Positions 42,430 to 51,400 of a DNA stretch of 64,000 bases are shown in pieces. The stretch comes from Mucilaginibacter endophyticus (lineage in GTDB: Bacteria > Bacteroidota > Bacteroidia > Sphingobacteriales > Sphingobacteriaceae). The stretch lies in assembly GCF_003351025.1 (NCBI RefSeq), contig NZ_QPCG01000002.1:1319288-1383287 (forward strand), in the 5' to 3' direction. Under the pieces are notes generated by a model. The model made no database searches and had not been told where the DNA came from. It worked only from the letters and a program-made list of their open reading frames with translations. Position 1 is the first letter of the stretch. Each line of letters opens with the position of its first letter. Both the position numbers and the translations under genes were made by a program.

Positions 42430-43674
42430 TTATTTTACTGTTACTTCTTTTGAGTTTTTGTATTCGGTCATATCCGATGTAATAACCTCATCGCCAGCTT
42501 TAACACCACTCTGAATCTCTACATAGTCAAAATTGGTGAGGCCGATGTGTACCGTGCGGCGTTCGGCCTTGCCATTGTTCAGTACAAAAATGTCCTGGAC
42601 GGACGGACCTTTAAATGCAGGGCCATTGGCTACCCGCATGATCTTGTTGTGCGTGGCCGTCACCAGAAACACGTCCACTTTCAGGTTTGGCCTCAGCAGT
42701 TTATTTGCCCGGTCATCAAGCTGTACATCAAAAGAAATTATGCTGTTTTGTACCGATGGGGATACATTACTTACATGGCCACGCAATTGATCGTCATTTA
42801 TGCGCACAATTACCGGCAAACCGCTACGTACCTGATCGGCCACGTTATCTGAAACACTGCCCTGGATCCGGAAACTGCCTAAATCGGCAATGCGGGCCAG
42901 GGTTTCCCCCTCGTGAATATTGGCGCCAATGTTTTTGTTTACGTAGGTAATAACTCCTGCTCGGGTTGCTACCACGTTTGCCAGGTCAAGCTTGCGTTGT
43001 AATTCTTTCAAATCATTTTGCTGAATATCGGCGGCTATTTCAGCCTCTTTGATCTCCAGTTGCATGGTTTGCTGCTTGCTTTTGATCTCGTTTTCCAGCT
43101 GCTTTTTTTCAAGCTGGGCAACTTTAAGGTTCAGTTCGGCTTGTTCTATGTTTTCGCGGGTGCCGCCGCCTGCTTTATACAGGCGTTTGGCATTTTCAAC
43201 GGCATCGGCAAGGTTGCTGATGTGGAGTTGTTTAATATCATTATTAGATTGAATGTCGTAGAAGCTTTTATTAAGATCAAGCTTGAGTTTATTGATCTCG
43301 GTACGTTTGGTTTCGAGCTGAAATTTTTGTTTCTCATAATCGGTTTGGGTAGCCGATTTATCCAGCGTCAGTATTGATTGACCTGCTTTTATCTTATTAC
43401 CGGCATCCATCAGCGCGCTTTTGATAGAGGCGTTTATAGGACTGGTGATAATTTCTTCAAATTCCGGCAAAACTTCGCCGGTAGCGTTTATGGTATTTTC
43501 GATGTTGCCGATCTCAACTTTAGCAGTTGTTATTTCGGCACGGGTGATGGTTGATTTAATATATCCCCGCAAAAGCATTACGGCAAACACCAAAACAGCC
43601 AGGCTGATAGTGATGATAACCGCCGTTTTTTTGCGTTTGGCAGATGTAACTTCAAGTGCAATTTCCTTATCCAT
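42430..43674 (-). CDS. HlyD/MacA-type periplasmic adaptor of an efflux pump
   Basis: The ATG at 43674 (MDKEIALEV) is preferred to a TTG at 43692. The protein has one N-terminal membrane helix, a biotinyl-lipoyl-like domain (ASINA and ILTLDKSA), a long coiled coil at about 110-230 and beta-barrel domains. It joins the inner-membrane ABC permeases to TolC. It is the first gene of a seven-gene run and has a sigma-54-type promoter 25 nt upstream of its start. Confidence 0.92.
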   Translation of the reverse strand: MDKEIALEVTSAKRKKTAVIITISLAVLVFAVMLLRGYIKSTITRAEITTAKVEIGNIENTINATGEVLPEFEEIITSPINASIKSALMDAGNKIKAGQSILTLDKSATQTDYEKQKFQLETKRTEINKLKLDLNKSFYDIQSNNDIKQLHISNLADAVENAKRLYKAGGGTRENIEQAELNLKVAQLEKKQLENEIKSKQQTMQLEIKEAEIAADIQQNDLKELQRKLDLANVVATRAGVITYVNKNIGANIHEGETLARIADLGSFRIQGSVSDNVADQVRSGLPVIVRINDDQLRGHVSNVSPSVQNSIISFDVQLDDRANKLLRPNLKVDVFLVTATHNKIMRVANGPAFKGPSVQDIFVLNNGKAERRTVHIGLTNFDYVEIQSGVKAGDEVITSDMTEYKNSKEVTVK

Positions 43675-43697
43675 TGTGATAAATTTGGACAAGGTTT

Positions 43698-43714
43698 TGC
43701 AAGAGCTATACCAA
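43698..43714 (-). promoter_or_regulatory. Putative sigma-54 (-24/-12) promoter of the efflux operon
   Basis: The minus strand reads TTGGTATAGCTCTTGCA, with GG and GC separated by 10 nt as required for sigma-54. The consensus -24 TTGG and -12 TTGCA are intact, while the CAC after GG is replaced by TAT. It ends 24 nt before the ATG at 43674. An NtrC-type activator is encoded in the operon it would drive. Confidence 0.65.
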
Positions 43715-43767
43715 TATTAAATACTTAAAAACCAATACATTACGGATTTTTATTTTTTGAAAAGTGA

Positions 43768-43796
43768 TCGATATCGGACAAAATTTCTGATATCGA
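43768..43796. promoter_or_regulatory. Putative activator-binding palindrome upstream of the sigma-54 promoter
   Basis: TCGATATC (43768-43775) and GATATCGA (43789-43796) are perfect inverted arms 13 nt apart, centred about 95 nt upstream of the predicted transcription start. That is a normal enhancer position for an NtrC-family protein. The link to the regulator at 36284 is inference. Confidence 0.5.
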
Positions 43797-43862
43797 CCGT
43801 TGATTGGTTTTGATTACGTTGATTGCGCTGATTACTTTGAAAGCTTCCCCAATGAAGAAGTT

Positions 43863-43930
43863 GCGTACCTATGGCACGCTAAAAACTCAACTTGTTTTAT
43901 TGCTATAGACCTGTTGCACCTCTGGTGCAA
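43863..43930. repeat. Small-hairpin cluster
   Basis: GCGTACC-TAT-GGCACGC at 43863-43879 (one mismatch) and TTGCACC-TCT-GGTGCAA at 43914-43930 (perfect, further supported by flanking CCTG and CAGG). Loops are 3 nt, as in the cluster at 23934-24176. Confidence 0.7.
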
Positions 43931-44019
43931 GCAGGTTACACCTTCAAACGAAAGTATAAGGAGCTTCAAAAGAACATCAACTTATTTTAATCTGAGACGT
44001 AGTTTATCTATAAATTGTC

Positions 44020-44385
44020 TTACGCTTCAAGATGTTTCCTGATCTTCCCTAACAAATCATCTATTTCGAAAGGTTTGGCTAAAAAGTCATCGGCGCCGGC
44101 ATCATAGGCTGATTTTTCGATGTCTCGGCTTGCGGAGATCATAATGATGGGAATTCCTTTAGTTGAATCGCGCTTTTTAAGCTCACGACAAATATCACGC
44201 CCATCGGAACCGGACATCCAGATATCCAATAAAAGCAGGTCAGGAAATTCGTTTTGCATATCCAGAAGCGTCAAGCCGTTTACTGTCGACGAAATCTGGT
44301 ACCCCTCAAAATCAAGCATTATTTCTACCGCATCCACAATCCCCGGATCATCGTCCGCTATCATGATCTTCTTCGTATTTTCCAC
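44020..44385 (-). CDS. Single-domain response regulator
   Basis: The receiver-only protein has the acidic pair in IMIADDDPG, a phospho-acceptor Asp in LLLLDIWMSG, and the Lys of FLAKPFE. The GTG at 44385 (giving MENTKKIM) is chosen over a TTG at 44403. It has no output domain. It follows the multi-PAS kinase gene on the same strand and is its likely phosphorylation partner. Confidence 0.87.
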   Translation of the reverse strand: MENTKKIMIADDDPGIVDAVEIMLDFEGYQISSTVNGLTLLDMQNEFPDLLLLDIWMSGSDGRDICRELKKRDSTKGIPIIMISASRDIEKSAYDAGADDFLAKPFEIDDLLGKIRKHLEA

Positions 44386-44457
44386 TTCATCCGGGAGCCA
44401 CAAAAATCAAGCCTCAAAAACAATCGATAACATTTTTTTTACAAAAGATTTTTTAGC

Positions 44458-47400
44458 CTATTCTTTATCATTTTTGACAGGGAGCGCGAAGTAAAATGTT
44501 GAGCCTTTTCCTTCCTCACTATCCACCCAAATACGGCCACCTTCACGTTTAATAATCTCGGACGAAATGTATAAACCAAGGCCTAAGCCGGGGAACGTAT
44601 GCTGTTTAGCACCGCTAACCCTATAAAACTGTTCAAAAACACGACTTTGCTTTTCTTTTGAGATACCGATCCCGAAATCCTGCACGCTAACCATCACCTC
44701 GTCATTTTCAATCCAACTCTTTAAAATTATATTTTCGGTGTGTGGCGAGTATTTGATGGCATTTGTGATCAGGTTGACTAAAACCTGGCTTATGCGCTCT
44801 CTATCGGCATACACTTGTCCTGTTTCCTGTAATTGTTCAATAAGTGTATGTTTTTTTGTAGTGCGTTGTAAATCTTCCGTTACCTCCTTAATGAGGGCAT
44901 TAAAATCAAACACGGTATAATTAAACTGAAGCCTGCCGGAGTTTATCTTGGTAACATCCAATAAATCGGCAATTAAACTGGTAAGGCGGTTCAACTGGGC
45001 ATCCATCTTGCTGATCATGGATGCTTCCAGGGTGTCGCCTTTTTTGGTTAGCATGCGTTCAAGCACCTGGGTATAGGCTTTAATGCTGGTAACCGGTGTT
45101 TTTAACTCATGGCTTGCTATCCCAATAAATTCGTCTTTTTGCTGCTGCAAAAGCTTTTGTTCGGAAATATCAAAAGTTACCCCTACCATTTGAGTAGCTT
45201 TCCCCATGTCATTATACCGGGCCTTCCCCGAAGCATTGATCCAGTGTATTGAGCCATCGGGCCAGGCAACCCTGTACTCGGCATTATACACTGTTCTGTT
45301 CCTGATAGCCTCGTTTACTCTTTTCTGTACAACATCCTGATATTCGGGCAGCATGACGGATAAAAGATCCGGGAAATTAAATACAGCATCTTTATCAAGC
45401 CCATAATTGGCTTTGCACTGCGGCGTACAGAACATGATACCCGTTTCCAGGTCCAGTTCATAAGAGCCTAAACGACCGGCTTCAAGGGCAATTTCAAGAC
45501 GCTGGTTAATCTGAACAAGCTCCTCCCTTGATTTACGACGGTCGGTAATATCGCGGGCCACCGCAAAAAGATATGGCTCATCCGACAACATCAAACTAAC
45601 CATATTGATCTCTACCGGGTAAACCGTGCCATTTTTACGGCGATAAAGCGTTTCGTACTGCGGGATATTTTGTTGCTGGGCCTTTTTAAAAGCCCGGTTA
45701 AAGGTTACATCATCGTGGTAAATATCTATATCAGCCACGTTCATGGTCAGGGATTCCTCTTCACTGTAACACCAATCATCAAGCGCTACACTATTTACAT
45801 AGGCAATCGAACCATCGGCACGTAACAGCATAAATATGTCCGAAGCGTTATCGGCCATAAATTTGAAACGTTTTAGCTCGTCTTCAGCATCCTTTTGTTT
45901 GGTTACGTCTATTACGGTGCCCAGCATCCTGACCGGAATGTGCTCGTCATCATAGTAAACCTTTCCTTCGGCTTCGATCACATGCATGCTTCCGTCCCGC
46001 CATAAAACTCTCCCGGTATAAAACATATGGCCGGTTTTTAAGGCCTTATCAAATGCCTTATCTCTTATATTCCTGTCATCCGGGAAAATCCTGTCGATAT
46101 AATTATCGTGTTCCGGCGACTCGTCAATATCCATAATCACGTTAAAACGCGGTGATGTGATAACCTCGTCGGTAACCAGGTTCAGGTCAAAGGTGCCCAT
46201 CTCGGCAACATCAATAGCCAATCTGGCGCGTTCTTCAGCGTCTTCGATCTTACGTTTGGCAATTACCTGGTTGGTTACTTCAGATGCTACCGCGATGATG
46301 CCGGTAACGCCGTTACTATCTTTTAAAGCCTCGTAAACAAAGTCTACATAAGTTTTTTGGATCTTGCCATTACGGGGCAGGTATACAGGCCTTTCAACAG
46401 CAATAAATCTTTCGCCGGTGTTGTATACATTGTCAAGCAAGGCTTCAAGGCCCTGTCCTTTAGCTTCCGGTAAACCTTCAAAAATTGGCTTGCCAACAGT
46501 TTCTTCGGCTGTTTTGCCCCACAACTCAAACACCGGGGCATTGGCAATCTCAACCACATAATCCCTTCCTTTAAAAACGGCAATGGCAACGGGCGCCTGT
46601 AATATCAGCGAGCGAAAATTCTGTTCACTTTCTATAAGTTCAAGGCGGGCTACCGTTTCATCAGTTATATCCTGTAGCGTGCCGTTTAACCTGATGGCTA
46701 CTCCATTTTCATCATACAACGCTTTACCCTTGGCCCTCACTACACGCTCAATTTTTGTACGGGGATTTACAATGGTATATTCAACGTCGTACTTGCCACC
46801 CGATGATGGTAGTAAAGCTGCACGTATAGCGTCAGCAACGCGTTGCCTGTCTTTTTCTGCAATTACCGCTATTGCCGAGTCAAGTTCTATTTCATCATGA
46901 GGGTCTAATCCAAACCAATCTTTTAACCTGTCGTTACCGATAAATTTATTAGTATGGGGATTAAGATCCCAGGTGCCCAATTCGGCAGCATCAATAGCAA
47001 ACTCCAACTCGGTTTTGCTTTCTTTTAGTTTATTGAATGCCAGCACCTTTTCGGTAGTTTCGGTACAAGCTACGAGGATTCCTCCTGGCTTGCCTGATTC
47101 ATCAATAACAGGGCTGTAGCTAAATGTCCAGTAAATATCTTCGATAGTGCCATTCCGAAAAAATGGGATCAATTGGTCTTCATGCCAGGTTGCACCACCA
47201 CCGGATAGCACCTGCTCAATCAATGGTTCGAGAATATGCCAAATCTCGGCCCAGAAAATTTTGGCCGGCTGTCCTAAAAGTGTGGGGTGCTTACCGTTTA
47301 CCCCAAGGCTGGGGCGATAGGCATCGTTATAAAAGCAAACAAGATCGGGCCCCCAATACATAAACATCGGGAAGCGCGAATTTAGAACGATACCTATGGT

Positions 47401-47523
47401 GGTGCGCAGGCTTACCGGCCATTGATCTGGTGTACCAATAGATGATCCGGACCAGTCATGTGCCCTAATCAGCGCGCCCATCTCGCCGCCGCCCTCCAAA
47501 AATTTCAAACTATCCTGCTGCAT
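44458..47523 (-). CDS. Cytoplasmic multi-PAS sensor histidine kinase
   Basis: The 1021-residue protein has no membrane helix. Five to six PAS/PAC repeats occupy residues 30-795, marked by repeated PAC-type motifs such as GTLQDITDE, GTVIDVTKQ and AVARDITDR. A HisKA H-box FIGIASHELKTPVTS follows near 805-820, then an ATPase with NLITNAIKYS, DFGIGI and GLGLGLYIS. It probably integrates redox, ligand or light-type cues. The output is likely through the receiver protein encoded next to it. Confidence 0.93.
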   Translation of the reverse strand: MQQDSLKFLEGGGEMGALIRAHDWSGSSIGTPDQWPVSLRTTIGIVLNSRFPMFMYWGPDLVCFYNDAYRPSLGVNGKHPTLLGQPAKIFWAEIWHILEPLIEQVLSGGGATWHEDQLIPFFRNGTIEDIYWTFSYSPVIDESGKPGGILVACTETTEKVLAFNKLKESKTELEFAIDAAELGTWDLNPHTNKFIGNDRLKDWFGLDPHDEIELDSAIAVIAEKDRQRVADAIRAALLPSSGGKYDVEYTIVNPRTKIERVVRAKGKALYDENGVAIRLNGTLQDITDETVARLELIESEQNFRSLILQAPVAIAVFKGRDYVVEIANAPVFELWGKTAEETVGKPIFEGLPEAKGQGLEALLDNVYNTGERFIAVERPVYLPRNGKIQKTYVDFVYEALKDSNGVTGIIAVASEVTNQVIAKRKIEDAEERARLAIDVAEMGTFDLNLVTDEVITSPRFNVIMDIDESPEHDNYIDRIFPDDRNIRDKAFDKALKTGHMFYTGRVLWRDGSMHVIEAEGKVYYDDEHIPVRMLGTVIDVTKQKDAEDELKRFKFMADNASDIFMLLRADGSIAYVNSVALDDWCYSEEESLTMNVADIDIYHDDVTFNRAFKKAQQQNIPQYETLYRRKNGTVYPVEINMVSLMLSDEPYLFAVARDITDRRKSREELVQINQRLEIALEAGRLGSYELDLETGIMFCTPQCKANYGLDKDAVFNFPDLLSVMLPEYQDVVQKRVNEAIRNRTVYNAEYRVAWPDGSIHWINASGKARYNDMGKATQMVGVTFDISEQKLLQQQKDEFIGIASHELKTPVTSIKAYTQVLERMLTKKGDTLEASMISKMDAQLNRLTSLIADLLDVTKINSGRLQFNYTVFDFNALIKEVTEDLQRTTKKHTLIEQLQETGQVYADRERISQVLVNLITNAIKYSPHTENIILKSWIENDEVMVSVQDFGIGISKEKQSRVFEQFYRVSGAKQHTFPGLGLGLYISSEIIKREGGRIWVDSEEGKGSTFYFALPVKNDKE

Positions 47524-47622
47524 TTACGATTGTACGATGAAGTAAACATCAACACCTAAGTTAAGTTTTACAATCGTATTAATTACCTATGAATTAATTT
47601 TATTCACAAAATAGCAATTATC

Positions 47623-48405
47623 CTAAAAATCAGAGTAGTCTGCCGGGCGAAGAAAGATGATGTCGGCATGTGATACATTGTGCTGATACTCCGGTTTAGC
47701 CGAAAGCGTTTTCCAATATTCATCCTTACCAAAAGCATCCCAATGTTTGTCCCTGTCCTCTTTACTGTTAAAGGAGGTCATGTACATCAGGTTTGGCATA
47801 TGGCTGCCTGCAATAACTTCCGAATAAAAAACGGCGTTGAAACCAAGGCGCTTAAAAAGACCTATTTCATCGCCAACATTAAACATAGTTACCTTGTTAA
47901 CGTTCAATTTTTCGGTAGGGCTTTCATAGCTGCGCAATTCATAAACCCTGTCGGCCTTTTTTGCGGTAAGGTTAGGAACGTTTGTAGAGGGCATTCCCGG
48001 AAAAGCCTGCAATATGATAGTCTCCAAACGGGTGTAAGGCTGTTCGTTATAAGCGGCATCAATATACTCTTTGCCATCGGCAAGGTATGCGGCATCGGCC
48101 TCCAATTTTTGGTCAATCCCCATTAATTTGTCCCAGGACTGAAAAGGTGTAAACACATATATCAGCTTTGCTGTATCAACCTGTGTAACGGGTTTAAATA
48201 CTCCAACATTTTTTACGCCCGCCCTGTGCAGTGCTGGGATATAAGCTTGTTGTAAATATTTTTCTATTGTGCTTTCCTGCGCCTGGGTTTTGTAGTGATA
48301 TATTTTAAGCTGATAATAATTACGCGCAGGGGCATTTGCAAATACTGAGGCTACAATAAAAAAACAGGCTACAAAGCCAAGGGATGTTTTATTAACAAAG
48401 TTCAT
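47623..48405 (-). CDS. NIPSNAP family protein, exported
   Basis: The ATG at 48405 gives a signal peptide (MNFVNKTSLGFVACFFIVASVFA). The 260-residue mature-type protein has two alpha-beta NIPSNAP-like halves: YYQLKIYHYKTQ near the start and YELRSYESPTEKLNVN with HWDAFGKDEYWKTL near the end. The biochemical function of the family is not established. It sits between two large sensor kinase genes and is 32 nt after the hybrid kinase, so it may share its transcript. Confidence 0.85.
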   Translation of the reverse strand: MNFVNKTSLGFVACFFIVASVFANAPARNYYQLKIYHYKTQAQESTIEKYLQQAYIPALHRAGVKNVGVFKPVTQVDTAKLIYVFTPFQSWDKLMGIDQKLEADAAYLADGKEYIDAAYNEQPYTRLETIILQAFPGMPSTNVPNLTAKKADRVYELRSYESPTEKLNVNKVTMFNVGDEIGLFKRLGFNAVFYSEVIAGSHMPNLMYMTSFNSKEDRDKHWDAFGKDEYWKTLSAKPEYQHNVSHADIIFLRPADYSDF

Positions 48406-48437
48406 AATGGCAGATGGTTTCCGGAGTAAATATAAAC

Positions 48438-51400
48438 TCATTTTAGTAAAGTTTTGTTAAGCCCGTTTATATATTTCCCCCATTTTTCAAGCATCTCCAT
48501 TAAATCAGAAAGCTTCATGGGCTTACTCAGGTAATCATTCATTCCGGCATCAAGACAGGCCTGCCGGTCTTCGGGCATTGCATTGGCAGTCATCGCTATG
48601 ATAACCGGCTGCTCCTGCATATTGCTGCGGATAAAACGGGTTGTTTCCAGGCCATCCATATCGGGCATCTGCACATCCATCAAAATCAAATCGTAATGCT
48701 TAACCACCATGGCATTTAATGCCACGTGACCATTTTCGGCAATATCCGCACTATAGCCCATTTTGCTTAGCATATGGATAGCCAGCTTTTGGTTTATTAA
48801 ATTATCCTCAGCTATCAGGATGCTCATCGGATAATTTCTGGCAAAATCTTTTGAAAACACTGTTTGCACCGGTTGCACCTCGATTTTAATCCCGCTGCCA
48901 GTTTTTAACTGTTCAACAATATACTTGTGCAAAAGATTATGCTTGGTTGGCTTTGTCAGTACGGCATTAAACACAGTATCTTCCCGCTTACCTTGCTCAC
49001 TGCCTATTGAACTCAACAAAATGATAGGCATATCCGGAAATTTTAGCCTCACCGCTTTAGCCAGCTGTAAACCGTCCATTTCGGGCATGCTCATGTCAGT
49101 TATTAAAAGATCAACCTTTTCATCTTGCTGTTCAAGCACTTTCAGGGCTTCATTGCCTGAAGCAACAACTACCGGGTCATATTTCCATTGCCTTAGCTGG
49201 GTGTCAATAATACCTCGGTTGGTGGCGTTATCATCAACAAATAAAACGCGTTTATTTTCAAGTTCGGCAAGGTTGAGATAAACATAATTTCGTTTTACCT
49301 GCTGCCCTACTTTTGATTTTATGGTAAACGAAAAGGTAGTCCCCCTCCCTATTTCACTTTGTACGCCGATATCGCCCCCCATTAGCCTGACCAGTTTTTC
49401 GCTGATAGCCAGGCCCAGGCCAGTGCCTCCGTATTTACGTGTGGTACTGGAATCAACCTGCGAAAATGGTTTAAACAAGCGCTCCAGTTTATCGTCAGGG
49501 ATACCGATACCCGTGTCCCTGATCTTAAATATCAATTCCAGATCATCTCCTTTTTGTGTCTTTACTCCCGCGCTTATAAAAACCTCGCCCTGGGTAGTAA
49601 ATTTCACCGCGTTGCCTACCAGGTTAATCAGGATCTGGCGAAGCCGTATGGAATCGCAAATGATCTGTACAGGCACGTTGTGCTCCACTTGATAAACCAG
49701 GTCAAGATTTAAACGGGAAGCCTTTTCGGCAAAAACATCTAAAACACCTTCTATGCAATCCCTCAAGTCAAAATCTTCTTCATCAAGCTCCATATTGCCT
49801 GATTCAATTTTGGAGAAATCGAGGATATCGTTAATTACCGTTAAAAGCGCGTCGCCGCAATTTTTTATGGTTTCGGTGTATTCTTCCTGTTCGGTGGTAA
49901 GTTTAGTGCTGCCCAGCAATGTTGCCATGCCAATAACGCCATTCATAGGCGTACGGATCTCATGGCTCATGGTAGCCAGGAAAATACTTTTGGCTTTGTT
50001 AGCATTCTCTGCTTCTTCCCGGGCCTTTTCTGATATTTCGCGGGCTACGCGCTCGTTCTCTGTCATTTGCACCAGGCTTTCGGTGCGCTCCTTTACCTGC
50101 CGCTCCAGTACCATTTTTTGAGCCTTCAGAAACTTAACCCGGTATTTGAAAATTAAATACAACAACGCTATTATCGCTATCACAACAATTAGCCTAAACC
50201 ACCAGGTCATCCAAAATGGCGGCACTATTGTAATTTTCAACCCGGTTGAAGCCGGCGACCATAAGCCTGACGCATTCTGATATCTTAATTTAAAAACATA
50301 ATCTCCTGGGGGTAAATTGGTGTACGAAGCGGTGTTACGGCTTCCAACATTATTCCAATCGGTATCAAAATTTTCAAGTATATAGCTGTAATTCTTTTTA
50401 TCTGCCGATGAGTAATCAAGCGCCGCATATTGCAATGTTATTACCGATTGTTTGTGCGACAACCTAATATCTCTGGTATCACTTATATCCTGCTTTAAAG
50501 GCGAAGGATCGTCTTTATCGCGAGCTATTTTCACCGTTTTATTGAACAATTGAAAATTGGTGATCACCAGTGGCATAAATACAGACGGTTTTAAGATCTG
50601 CCGGGGAGTAAAAGAATTAAAACCGTTGATGCCGCCGAAAAAGAGCCGCCCCTCTCTGGTTTGCAGGGCCGAATGTGATTTAAATTCCTCATCCTGCAAG
50701 CCGTCTTCAATAGTATAATTTTTAAAAGTGTGCTTAACCGGGTCATAATTGGATAAACCATTATTGGTACTTACCCAAATGGTGCCTAATTTATCTTCGC
50801 GTACAGCATAAATAACATCGCTCGGCAAGCCATCTTTTGTAGTAAATGCTGTAAAATGTTTGGTAACCGGGTTAAGGAGATTGAGCCCTGAAAGAGTACT
50901 GATCCAGATTTGTCCCTTGCTGTCTTCAAACAAATCCGGGATACTGTTATTACTGATACTGTTCCGCTTTTCATCATGCTGGAAGCGGGTAAAGGTCCCG
51001 GTTTTCCTGTCCATCAGGTTTAAACCGGCATCAAATGTACCTACCCAAAAATTGTTATTATGATCTTCAAGCAAAGCGTATACCCTGTCGCTGCTGATAC
51101 TTTTTGGATCATTCAGATCATAGCGAAATGCCGAAAATGTGCCCGACTTTTCATCATACAGGTCAAGCCCCCCATTGTAAGTACCCACCCAGGTACGGTT
51201 ATCGCGCGTTTGGGTAAGCGCGTAAATATTGTTATTGCTTAAACTGCCGGGTTTTGTAGCATCATGCTTAAAACTGGTAAACCTGCCCGTTTTAGGGTCA
51301 AAGCGGCACAAACCATCTCCCCAGGTGCCCATCCAGAAATTACCGCTGTGGTCTTGGGTAATTTTCAATACATAATTCCCTACCAGGCTATTTGGATTTT

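Larger units (their letters stand above)
43675..44019. other. 345-bp intergenic region between response regulator and efflux operon
   Basis: It contains the -24/-12 promoter (43698-43714), an inverted repeat at 43768-43796, and a small-hairpin cluster at 43863-43930. No small gene is convincing. Confidence 0.65.
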
